64,000 nucleotides of DNA from Astropecten irregularis (Eukaryota > Echinodermata > Asteroidea > Paxillosida > Astropectinidae), in contig OZ020254.1 of the NCBI GenBank assembly GCA_963971285.1, forward strand, positions 8,866,001 through 8,930,000, written 5' to 3'. How positions within the stretch are numbered: the stretch's first letter is position 1; each line of letters begins with the position of its first letter. Position numbers and translations under genes: made by a program. Positions 37,601 through 49,600 of this stretch are shown here, piece after piece. The notes under the pieces were generated by a model, which worked only from the letters and a program-made list of their open reading frames with translations, was not told the origin of the DNA and did no database searches.

Positions 37601-40600
37601 CAAACTCATCGTAACTTACTAGCAATCGATACAATGGGTTTATTCTTCGCAATCTTACTAAAAATTTTGCAAACTTGTCAGTCGAATCAGTAGATGTCAA
37701 AGCTTCAAGTTTGCCAGAAGCACAAGCAACAAGTGTCAGTTGGTTCTGGAAGCTTTAATAGACATTTCTGTGAACTTGTAATTGTGAATATTGTCATACA
37801 AGGAAGTACGTTATTACTGTATTTCCTTTCCCGATCTGCTCTCCTCTAAAAAAAAAAAAACTCCCAAAACTCCACAAAGTGTAGAATTTCCACAGTTTAT
37901 CAAAACAACATCTGGGAATTTTTTTTGGTGGGGGAGGGGGCAACTCTGACTTGTTCTGTGTGATTTCCTCATAGACCATGGTTTGCAGTGATAAGGAGCA
38001 CAGGGAAAACAAAAATTATGTTTATCGGTTGACAGGAATATGAAAGTACGTGAAGATTAAGGGGGCTGGGTGTAGAATCAGTTAGGATCTGTACTTGTAA
38101 TCATCTCCGTATTTTTTTTCTGCGACCTTGGGTGGTTGAATGGCAATTGGATTTGGATGGATGGAAGTGTGAGGGGGATCGGTTTTTAGAATTTAGAATC
38201 GGAATTTAGAATCAAAACGGGGGCCAATTTCATAGAGCTGCTTAGCACAAAAAATTGCTTAGCACAAAAATGGCTTGCCCAATAAAACAAACCCCAACTG
38301 AAAATTCGATGTGATATTCATGGTCAGCGAAAAACAGCCAAAGAACAATATTGCAAGTGATACACAACACATGGACATTTGGTTGTTAATCCGGTTTTTA
38401 TTAAGCAGCTCTATGAAATTGGCCACTGGCTTAGAGTGTGTATAGCAGTTATTCATGTGACGTCATTGGCCATCAAGCACACTGATTGGACACGCGAAAT
38501 AATACGCTTCCTGTCCTATGCGTAACCATGGATAACATAGAAAAACTTGACGGCCGATCACATAATTTTATGAGATCGGTGAATAACCTCTATAGTAATT
38601 GATTGAGTTATTTTCTTGTATTGAGTGTTTGTTTGAGGCATGACGCTGTCTAGCTTCCAGGGCATGCTGGGTGGAATATGATACATTTACACACTGAAGA
38701 AACTATCAATTACCCACCTGTCTGTGTCATTAAACCAAGTTGATTGTCAATGTAATGCAAGGTACCGGTATTTATTGCGACGTAAGAGTGAATAGTGAAT
38801 TCAACCCCCTCAAGATGTCGTTTGCCGGGGCAGATTCCTGTCCAGTGCTGTTTCAAATTATCCTAATAGCTGACCTGGGAAGTAAGCAAGCAACCCAAAG
38901 TAAAATGTTGGCCTGAGATTTGCCCCCTCCTCTCCCAAGACTAGATCAGCTTAATAACAGTTTGGACACACGGAGTATTTTATGGATTGAAAACCAACAA
39001 GAAAAAAAAAAAAATCTGTCACAAAATGATTGAAGGCAATCTACACAGAGGAAATGTTAGCACATAAATTAGGCGTCGGGGATTACGGCCAGGGTTCCCC
39101 CCTTTGTGAGGCTGATAAGTAGAGATACGGCATCCCTTGGGAGGGCTGACCATTTCGGTCTTCCTATACGAACCATATGCTTGGCCTTTTTTAGCCTAGG
39201 GTAGTGAGCACATTATTTTTACCCCAGGCACATTGTTATCAGGCGGAGGTCTTGTCTTTTTGGTTTATGTTCTTCTCTTTTCCTTTTTTTTTGCAGATAT
39301 CGGCACAGAAATTGCCGATCCTTTGGTGGTGTATCTGAAGACGGACGCTGGCGTGCAGGATGCACTGGATGCATTCAGCAGTTTCTCCACTGGTGAGGAA
39401 CGGATATTTGTTTTTTAAACAATCTTGGGCTATCTTTTGCCCTGTCCGCACTAGACTTTTTTTTTTGCAAAGTTACCGTGACGCTGGGTACTTTTAAGTC
39501 CAGTGCAGAAGTCTCAGGAAGTCTATCTCTCAGATACTTTTCCCGACCTGCGTGTCTAATAGCAAACTTCTGCCCAGGAAGAATTCCCAAGACACTTTAT
39601 TCGAGACAAAAAGTGCAGTGCGGACAGTGCGATTCGGATACCCTCATGAACCTACTATTGACAGCTCGGTAATTGTTCCACCCGTGCACGGTTAAGTTAC
39701 CCGAGTCAAAAGTCCAAGCACGGACACCGGTATTAATATGTGCCCATTTTTCATTGACCCATCGGCTCGGTGAAACCCCCGGAAAAAAAATTCCGTGCGG
39801 ACAGGTCTTTTGTTTGAAGTCATTTTTATAATAGTCATTGAGGGGAAAGGTGGCCAGCCATCAGTGCCTGCAAATTTGAGAAGGTAAAGAAAAAAGACCA
39901 ACAATTTTTAAGCTGAATTTGGAGAATTTATGGTATGCATAAACGAGAGCATATTAAAATGAATACTTTTATGTCTGTCTGCAAGATTTTTATAAAAAGA
40001 AAAGAAAAAAGACACCCCCCCCAAAAAAAAAAAGAATGAAAACTTTCAATTAAAAAGGGGGCTCCACCTTTGCCTTAAGACTTAGTTTTGGGAAAATTCT
40101 GACCTCTGTCGCTACAGGTCAATTTCAGCTCAAACGTGACACCTATATGAGGGAGGTAAACCCCTTTGAAGTTAGTATTTCTCCCCATCTTGTTCCACAG
40201 ATCTGGATGATACTTATATATCACTGGAGACCATACAATCTACCCGGACTCAGCTTATCGATGGAACCGAGCAACTCCAGGGTTTACTTACAAATGTGAT
40301 GAGAAGTTTAGATGAATTGGTCTGCAGTGGTTGTCCCGACTCCACCAAGTTGAATCAAACTGCAGATTACAGTCTGGTAAGAACCTTTGTGCATCTCTCA
40401 GGGCTTTCTAATTCCCAGTCTGAAATTTTACTATGGGCGTTTATGAAATGAGGCTTGAGGCTATAGGCTTGGGATTTATTTTGCTATACTGTCATTTTGT
40501 GTCCTTAATGAAATGAAGGGCTTGAGATAACATGGCGAAGCTGGAGCCTTTCTTCGGCTTCGCCATGTGTCCCTTCCTTTAGTTCTGTGGGCCACAAATG

Positions 40601-43600
40601 GCAGAAGCGAAATAAATCTCAAGCCTAGCCTTAAGCCTGAGGTCAATTTCACGAAGCCCTAAGATCTAACGTAACTCAACTTACGAAGGATGAATCATTG
40701 TATCCTACGTAGGGTTGCAATGCATCATGAGTCATACGATTGATAGTAAGTTATGATGAGTTTTGGTAAAATCAACCCCTGATTCCGTAAAGGCCTTATG
40801 TATGTACCAATTCTTTGTCTTCTTTTGTACCAGCATTAGATTTAAAACCCCAAAAAATGGGAAATAAATTCTTTGACAACAAAACAAAGTAAATTTGATC
40901 GTCAAATTGTGGAATCACTCCAACTGTCCAAGGTTTCATTTGAATTTTTGATAAATCTTATAAAATAACAAAGTTGCATTTTCTGAGTGATTTTATTTTT
41001 ATGTCTCTTTAGAATAAGATTCATCTTTGATCACTTTTTTTTCTCTCTCTTTTTTTTTCCACATCCTATTTTGTGAATGTTGTTTTCAATGCATAGATTC
41101 CTGAGGTGACTGCTGCTATGAACGATGCCCAGGCTGCAAAGACTACCACAGAGGAGCTGTATTCTGGTGTAAGTATTCACCCCACTGAAGGGCCTTTCAC
41201 ACTATAAAATATCTCTGGGTGTGTACATTAGGCCTAAAAAAAAAATTGTTGTGTTGCCCTCAGCGACCGACCGTAAAATGCCAAAACTTTGGGTAGGGAT
41301 TTTTTTTTTTTTCTCCGAGTCCTAAAGTATAAAAACTCACCATTTTTGACATAAAACGACCCAAGACCATTGATTAATAAGCCCTGGTGACCATGTATAT
41401 GAACGACACAGTATTTATTCTTAAATGTTTGAAAATGGGCCAAAAAAAAAAATTTGACCGACCCAAAATTTAAATTTTTCCACTTGAGGGCAACAAAAAA
41501 AAAAAAAAAAAAAAAAATTCGGCCTTAATTATTTCAATATTTTTATTATGAAGCATCTTCAGTGTCAATTGTTAGATTGTCTGCGTAATATAAAAACTAG
41601 TTATTATTATTGTTTTTTATTGAATCTCTCCCAAATCAGTTTAACAATGCTCTGAACAACATCTCCACGGTAATTGACGATTCTGCCCAGCCGGCTGTCA
41701 GTGACGTGAAAAAGCTTTTGGACGATACCAAACTCACCATAGGAAGCAGTTTTGACTCGGTGTCAGAAACTGTGAACACGGTAAGACCCCCGGAATCAGG
41801 CAAGCAACTTTTCTTTGCATCAGCTGATTTCCTTCTTTCTTTCTTTTCACTACACTCTTGTACCATTGAAAAGTGAAAAACACTGTACAAAGTATAGTAA
41901 AGATTGGAATTTCCTTGTTTCTTGGTAAAATCCAAGTTGCATGCCTGCGTAAAAGATTTTCAAAACTTTCTTGTGATTTTGGAGCAATAAAGATAATTAT
42001 CTGCTGCAAATGAAAAAAGCCAGTTCAAAGATGGCAAAGGACCTGCAGTTAAAAAACACTATCTTTTTATCTTTTGTACATGCAACTGTCTTCCTAGCCT
42101 CCAAAAAAGATCCTGCTGAGATCGAAACATCTGGGCCCAATTTCATGAAATACTTTTGTGCTAACGGGCACTGCTATGTGTGAAATCTATTTCATGGAAT
42201 CCGTAAGCAAGACTTTCGGTTAGCAAAGAATGTCTAGGGTAACTGTGATTATTTTCTGCTATCGCTCAGTGTTATGCATTCTGTAGAAATTCCTTGCTTA
42301 CCGTTTAATACCAAAAAGAGAACTGTCCCATAAAAATACGCTAACCGTAACCAAAAAGAGTTTGCTTTGTAAGCAAAGACTTTTGGGAAACGTTAACGGA
42401 TTCCATGAAATTGGGCCCAGACCCTCCTAACTCTACGTCACTTGGAACAAATAGTTGACAAATCACTTTGTAATATACAAGGGCCTTTGTTTTCCACAGC
42501 AGGTGAATAAATCACAGCATGTGATTTGCCCAGATGTTCAGCCTTGTTGGGTCCCACTAAATTTGGTTCTGTCAGAGTTATGTCGAGTATTTATATCCAA
42601 GAACTTGATTGTATTAACTGAAACATCCACGGCTCTAGATGCACAGCAGTTTCTTGTACCAAAACCAACAACAAAAACACAGTGGGTATTAAAATTAATT
42701 ATCACAGGGATGAGATTTCTCAGATTAAAATCTGATTTCATATTTGTTTGTTTTGGATTTCAGATTTTGTTTCCTCCCAGGCTGTGTACAAAAAGTATAG
42801 GAGATTTTCAGATTTCAGACTTTTTATGCTCCCTGTCAGCTGTTTTCAGACATTTTTATCATTGGTCAATCTCATCCCTGTTATCATCATTTGTTTTTTC
42901 TTCATATTCTTCTTCTTGACAGTTTAATCAAACTCTAATTGATGTCCAAGATGAAATCCTTAAATGGTCTAAGATGTTGGATAGTTACTGGGATTACGTG
43001 TGAGTAGTATCAATGGAGTAGCACTTCTTGTCCTTTTGTGTGTGTGTGTGTGTGTGCGTTTACATCATTTTTTTAAGCAATTGTGGTTATTAAAGTCAAT
43101 TTTTCTTTGTTCATATGAAATGTCTGAATATTGATCAAGTCAATTTTTCCCTTGTCCTGCTTGTGGTTACCGGTATTTGGTAATTATAAAAAACAACAAA
43201 AATGGTTACCACCGAAATAAAGCAGTTAAGCATTTAATTTCTGCGTATTTTGAAAGTTAAGTGGAAGTCGGGTTATGGGGGAGGGGGGAATAGCCTGAAA
43301 GAAAGTCCAGGAAATCAAATTGTATAAATTGGGAAGATGTTTTCTACGACACCATATTCTTCAGAGCAGTGGGTTTGTGGCCTCTGATGAATTTTTACTC
43401 ACCGGGTGGCCTATAGGGTGTAATTCTCCTTTTAAAATCCTTATTTTATTGATGGGAGTGTCAAAAATATTTGAAAAATCTTCCATGAAGTGTGGCACTC
43501 TGCACATTGCACATTGGGCCATAAGCCCAACTCCATCAACTAAAATGCATTACAAAGACTGACCACAGGTTTATGTGTCAGTGGCAGTGTACACGGCAGT

Positions 43601-46600
43601 CACCATTGGTGAAGTTATTTGGACATGATAACTTTTTCGGACTACAAAAGATATTGAGCTAGCCTACTGAAATATCACCCAAGTGACCATATTTTTATTT
43701 TCAGTCCCTTAGGCGTTTCTTGTCATTTTCTAAACCGTTTAAGACTAAAACATTTAAGTCTTTGGAAAAATATGTCACAGCATTGCCTATTTACTCACAT
43801 ATTTCCCATTTTTTTTTGGTCTGTTTTTTTTTTTTTTCTTAGATATTATTCCTTGATTGGTGTGACCTGCCTGACTCTGCTAATTGTGTTATTCAACGTC
43901 ATCGGTATCGCCATGGGAACCTTTGCCTACAAAGACGTGCTGCCCACCGAACGGTCACGCATGTCCAACGCCGGTGGAAACGTGCTGATGGCGTATGTAC
44001 AAATGAATTTGCCATAAAAGACAAACAGACTAACAACCCTTCAATAGACAAACAGTCCGACCTTCCAGCAGAAAGGAAGACACACACACTAACATACAAG
44101 CAGACAACATAGCTGTCAACCATTCCTATTTTGGAGGAATCATTCCTCTTTTTAAATAAAAATGTATCACTTTTTACAAGTTCTTGACAACAGATTCCGA
44201 TTGTTGGCTTGGAAATACACATGTATTCCAAGATGTAGTTTGCTTTGTGATTCCTCTTTTTAGCAGAAGTATTCCTAATTTCCTTTAAGATATAGGTTGG
44301 CAGCTTCGAGATAAACACACACCTCACTTCCCAGCTAGACTTCAAACTATACACACATACATGCAAACTGGACAATAGCTACCTATTGTTCTTCCCTGTG
44401 TTGTGTTATTCACCATCCTCCTGCTTGCTTCTTGGCGTTATGTGGGAAAACAAAGACTTGCATAATGCCTTTTGCTATTGTTTTCAGTCAATTTTCATTG
44501 TTCACATGTCAGCGGATTCATTAAGATATGAAGTGTGTCTGGGTCTATTTCTTTGGCGACTGGAGATGCAGGAAGGTTTTCGATTGTTGCAGGGATTATC
44601 CGAGCATTTAAGTAGGCTGTCAACTGGTCATAGCATTCAGTCCTTTGTTTCTGTTCTCATGGAAATTGATAATATTTTTGTTTGTTTGTTTGCAGGGGTG
44701 TGTTTTTCTCCGTCATTTTCGGTGCTCTCCTGATTGTCATCTGCTTTTTGACGTTTGGTGCGTCAGGGTCCGCCACCCTCGCCTGCCAACCGCTGAACAC
44801 GCTGGAGTTCTTCGAAAAGGTTCATATCTTGCAGATCATATTTAGCCTGAAGTCAGATTGAAATCTGATTTCAGATTTTTTTTTGTTAAGATTTTATTTC
44901 AGAATTTCAGCTTTTTTGTACACCTGCTCCGTACATAAGTATAGGAACTTTCAAATTTCGACTTTTCGCTTGATGTTTTAAGATTTTTTGTTGTGTGGCC
45001 AGTCACATCCCTGCGGAATGCGTCAGGCCCTCCCTAACTCCAAGCATTTTATAAATTTCACGTCATTTTTTTGGCTGATGAGCATTTTGCAGCAGTTGAT
45101 TACTTGTATCAATCCTATTTTCATTACGTGTCCGCCCCATCTAAGCTAGACCCGAGTAAACCGGCCTCAACTCGGGTCGCAACGCATCCTTTTGGGACTT
45201 TTTTGAAGGGGCAATTAGCAGTGCCTCTGGGGGATTAAGATTGTTATCACCACTAATCCAATAATGAGTTTGATAACTGGGGAAAGGCCATCCTGCCTGA
45301 ATGGTCCCTAGTGAAATTTCTTTAAAAACGTATGGAGATATGAGTTGGTGTGAATATGAAAATAATTATATTTGTAAAATGTTGTATGGTTTTCGTTTTT
45401 GAACCGTCAAAATCGATAAAGGAACGGCAGAGAACGATTATTTTTCGGTGTTGGAGTACGGCCGCTAGTCGGCTACCGTTGCGTGCGCATTAATATTGTA
45501 GGCTGTCCTGCCGGTAAAATTGAACAAAATAGTACGAATGGGCTGTAAGTGTACGTACTATATGGGATACATTTATTCTTTAAATTTACATATTTGTAAC
45601 ACAACTTCATCGTTTTGGAACAAACTATATACCAGGACACCACTAAAGCGTAAAACTTACACAGCGCATACTGGCGACAAAGCTCACACAACGGCACATA
45701 CAATCTCGATCGTACGGTGCATGCAGCACGCAGTGCCAACACAGCAACCATGCCACGCGGTGTGTGTGCTGTGCCCAATGTAGGCTTGTGGTCGGAATGA
45801 TTGAACTTGCTTCAGTCCTTGCAATGCATTATTTTCACTATATTAAAACACGCACTGCGATTTGCTCAATAGATCAGACCACGTGCAAAAGTACACACTG
45901 TGCGTGAACACGTACGTATGGTTTCTATTATTATCTACCAAACGTTGTGCACGAGCGAACGCTTTTCGCAAAAGTCCCGTCGAGGTTTCCGTGATATCGA
46001 CTGATGCAAATTTACTAGTCTAGTTCTTGACTCCTCTAGAGTCACCATTGAAGTTACGATCACCCGATCGCAAAACCAGTCTTCTGTTGCACGCATGGTA
46101 CATTTTGTGCCAGTGTCTGGTGAACTCAAAGTCAAAACGATCGTGAGTACATGTATTTAGACCGACACTTTTCAACATTAAATTTTGGTTTCGCTGTCTG
46201 TAAAAGAAATCTTCCATAACCCAATGTGAATGTTCATTTCACCTGTACTTATAATTTGCAAATGGCAGGATCATTATGACGGTGGATTAAATCGCAACGA
46301 CAGGAACGCCAAAATAAACGTCATATTTGAACTTTTCACAAACCTATCGGAGGCTAACAGGTGATTTTTGTTTGCTACCAAAGTACCAGTTTCTCTCCAA
46401 AGTCCGAAGTTGTAATTATGTGATTGAATTCACTATTCATTACTAAAAAACAAAAAACAATTCTCGATCACTGTAGGGCAAACGTTTTACAGTTTTACGA
46501 TCTCAATTTGTTTTTTTAATTTCTAATGTTTTGTCGTCTATTCATATTCTTTTTGTTATCGGTTTTCCGACGCGATTTTACCCTTTTCAGACGGTTTTTC

Positions 46601-49600
46601 GGTTTTTATTTTAGTCAAAACTGCACAAGCTTGGCTCCTAAAAAAGGCACTCCCTAACAAGTTTTCACAAATCTGAGGTTAGCGTGAGCGATTTGTTTTG
46701 ATACCTACATTTTCTCCCCGAAGTCAACCTTTAACTTTTTAAATTCATTATTAAAAATATCTAAAAATGAATTCGGGATCATTATCCATAAGGCAAACGT
46801 TTTACAAAGTGTTTTATTATTTGTAATGATTTTCGGATGGAAAATATTCTCCTGGCTCAAGTCGTGTCTATACATAGGGTTAAGAAAGTAGTTCCAGCAA
46901 CCTAGGGCTAGGCAGCAACATACCCTGAAGTTTGTGGTCAAGAACAGGTTGTTTATTTAAGTGATTATAGGGATTATCTCAGCATGGACTTGGGGGTTAT
47001 ATGTTTACATTGAGGACTTCCCGCTGAGGTCCAAAAGGATGTGTGAAACCTGCAAGATTTTTAGAAGGGCCGGACACGTCATGGTTTGTTTATTTTTTGT
47101 TTTCTTTGATTTGATTCTGACGTCGTAGACCATTGACAAGCCGGGCTTCATGGTGCCAGGCTACGTCCTGGGTGATAGGATCTTCAATGACTCCTCAGTG
47201 AACCTGACCGTCTCGTCAATTCTCACAGACTGCCAGGAGGACAGCGCCCTCTATAACACTCTGCATCTATCCAAGCTGTTTACTTTGTCTGACATTGAGA
47301 AGGTAAATAATTAATCCACTGTCAGTATAACTAACAAGTTATCAAATACACTCAAGGAATACATCGATCCAGTAGGCCATGCCCCTTGAGAAATTGACCA
47401 ATCACAACGCGTTATTTAAGGTCCGACAAATTGCCGCCATTGTGTTCGACAAAATTTTCTAAATTTTGTATTCTTTACTACACACATTACATTGAGTTTA
47501 TGTTTGTCTCGTACGTATAAGGTATTTCTTTTACAAATCCAAGTTTTATTCTTAACTATAGTCAAGCGGTGCTTACATTTTCATTGTAATCCTGACTCTC
47601 GTTGCTCTGGCTAAAAGGAAATGTACATGTTTGGCATTTTGCAAACCATAGTCCAATGGAGAGAGGTGCTTTCGGTGGTTGAGAGTGTGCAATGCTTCGT
47701 GTGTGGCCGATTGTGACACGTTGTGTGCTTGCGCGCGTGCCGCTTTGTTGCTTGGACGTTGCTATGGTGGACTTAGCCTACTGGATCAGTGTATTCTGAA
47801 ATTTAAAAGGTTTCTTCTCATTGCAGTTCTGTCTTTAGTTAGGATGAGAATAATAATATGCAGTTCTTATATTGTGCGTATCACAATGGGGTTTAACAGT
47901 CGTTGCCTTTGAAATGTGACAAGAAGTCGTTTCCCTCTGATGGGTTATGGGATAATAGGAGGAAACCAGAAAATCCAATATTCATATTCATATCATCCGT
48001 TATTACATTTTATCACGTTTGTTGTTCACTGAAATATGAAGATTCAATTTTGCAGTGTAGTCTGTGATAATTTTGAAGCCAAACAAATTTTTCAAGAAAT
48101 AGCATTCTGCATTTTCTAATAAATATGTGTTTTTGTGTGATGTCTCGCCATTCACAATAAAGGAATCATCAAGTCATTTTCGTAGACTGAGTTAATAATG
48201 GTGTTTTGTTTTTGTTTTTTACTTCCTTGCATCTGACTCCATCCGACTGGGATATTATACTAAATCAGGAATTAGAAACAGCGAAAGGTGACGTATTGGA
48301 TACGCTGACAAAGCAGATCGAGATTCCGACATTGGACCTGGTGCCCAATGACTTGAATCAAACCCTCAAAGACGCTATCAATGGCATCGGCCTGGGAGGT
48401 GTAGACTCCTCCTTGATCCAGCCGCTGGTAAGTCTAATGTTCAGGGGTCAATTTTAGGTGCTGCTTAGCACAAACAATTTGCTAAGCATGACATTTCTGT
48501 CTTAATAAAAACAGGGTTAACAACCAAACTTCCATGTGTTGTGTATTGCTTGTGATTGTTCTTTTGCTGTTGTTCAATGACCATGAACATTAAATGAAAT
48601 TTTTAACGGTGGTTTGTTTTATTGGGCAACACATTTTTGTGGTAAGCAAATTTTTGTGCTTAGCAGCGCCATGAAATTGGCCCCTGGTTTGTTGAAAATG
48701 TGGGCAAGGGGCCGCGGTATGAGACATGCATAGGAGGAAAGCCCCAAAAATTGTCATCCTGGCCTCCTAAATCTTCACAACTCCATCCTAATCCCAAACC
48801 CCTGAAACAAATTATCACGGTGACATTGTACTTCAGAAAGGTTTAGCTCCCAATTAACCCCAGTGGACCCTTCCAGCCCGTCAATAAACTGTGTGAGACT
48901 TGTTTAAAAATGGAATGCAGCTGCTATGCTGATTCATCAGATTTCACATGTTATCTTTGTAGCTTGATCTACCTGTGACCTTCGAAAACCTCACAGAATT
49001 TGCCGCAAAACTTCGAGGACAAAAAGGTTCCAATGCAGTAAGTACTTCTCTGTTCCTGTCCCCTTCTTGTTATTTTGAAGCAAAAGTGAAATTCCCGTAT
49101 CATCACCGATCACCAGAAAGTGAAAAGAAAACTTCAACAGGACATGAAGTGGATGGTACTTTGAGGTGTCCGTTGATGTGAAGATTCTTTTCTAAGGATT
49201 GCCGTCTTTTCCTTTTTCATCTTTGTTTTACTCCCTTGGTATATCAACCTTGTAGACTAGGAATCCTGCAACCAACTGCAGATATAGAATGAACAAGAAA
49301 GCTGTCAAACCCAGGTGGATAATTTTACCAAGTCCTAATATCCGGCTCAGCAACTGGTTACCAGCCAAAGTATCATGCCATATATATTGCTTTCAACTGG
49401 TACTCATGTGACGCATTTGTAAATACATGAAAATTTGCCGGGGACTGTTAAGTCTTTCAGTTCTACCCTTACTGAATAACCACACTCTTTAGTTTCTCAG
49501 GATAAAATGCTTGCTTTGAGTAGCCTGTAGGTTTTATTTCAGCCAGGGACTAACAAACGTTGCCATCTACAGAGCTCTAGTGGGATCCATGGAATACAAG

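Larger units (their letters stand above)
36586..39296 (+). other. Introns 4 and 5
   Basis: Introns 4 (36586-37304) and 5 (37372-39296) with exon 5 between. Intron 4 has an AAC microsatellite (37076-37103) and a GTTT run near the acceptor. Intron 5 holds elements at 37592-37660, 38219-38425 and 38440-38597. No additional exon supported. Confidence 0.6.
39393..42922 (+). other. Introns 6 to 9
   Basis: Introns 6 (39393-40200), 7 (40377-41096), 8 (41169-41639) and 9 (41781-42922) between exons 6 and 10. Each carries at least one inverted-repeat element, so most of the intron length is mobile-element debris. Introns 7 and 8 have long T or A runs close to the acceptors. No additional exon supported. 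Confidence 0.6.
43000..44695 (+). other. Introns 10 and 11
   Basis: Introns 10 (43000-43842) and 11 (43993-44695). Intron 10 has a TG microsatellite (about 43039-43058) and possible SINE-tail traces at 43110-43170. Intron 11 has one inverted-repeat element (44108-44313). Nothing else recognised. Confidence 0.5.
44820..47128 (+). other. Intron 12 (2.3 kb)
   Basis: Phase-0 intron. Begins with an element related to 42701-42885 (44855-45014), followed by a dispersed repeat (45015-45115). A diverged direct duplication lies at about 46330-46550 and 46660-46830. The rest (45120-46300) has no feature I can name. Confidence 0.55.

Noticed and set aside
42455-42919. 154-aa open frame just before exon 10
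   Set aside because: It runs through a MITE (42701-42885) and ends at the exon-10 acceptor tract; not in the prominin frame.
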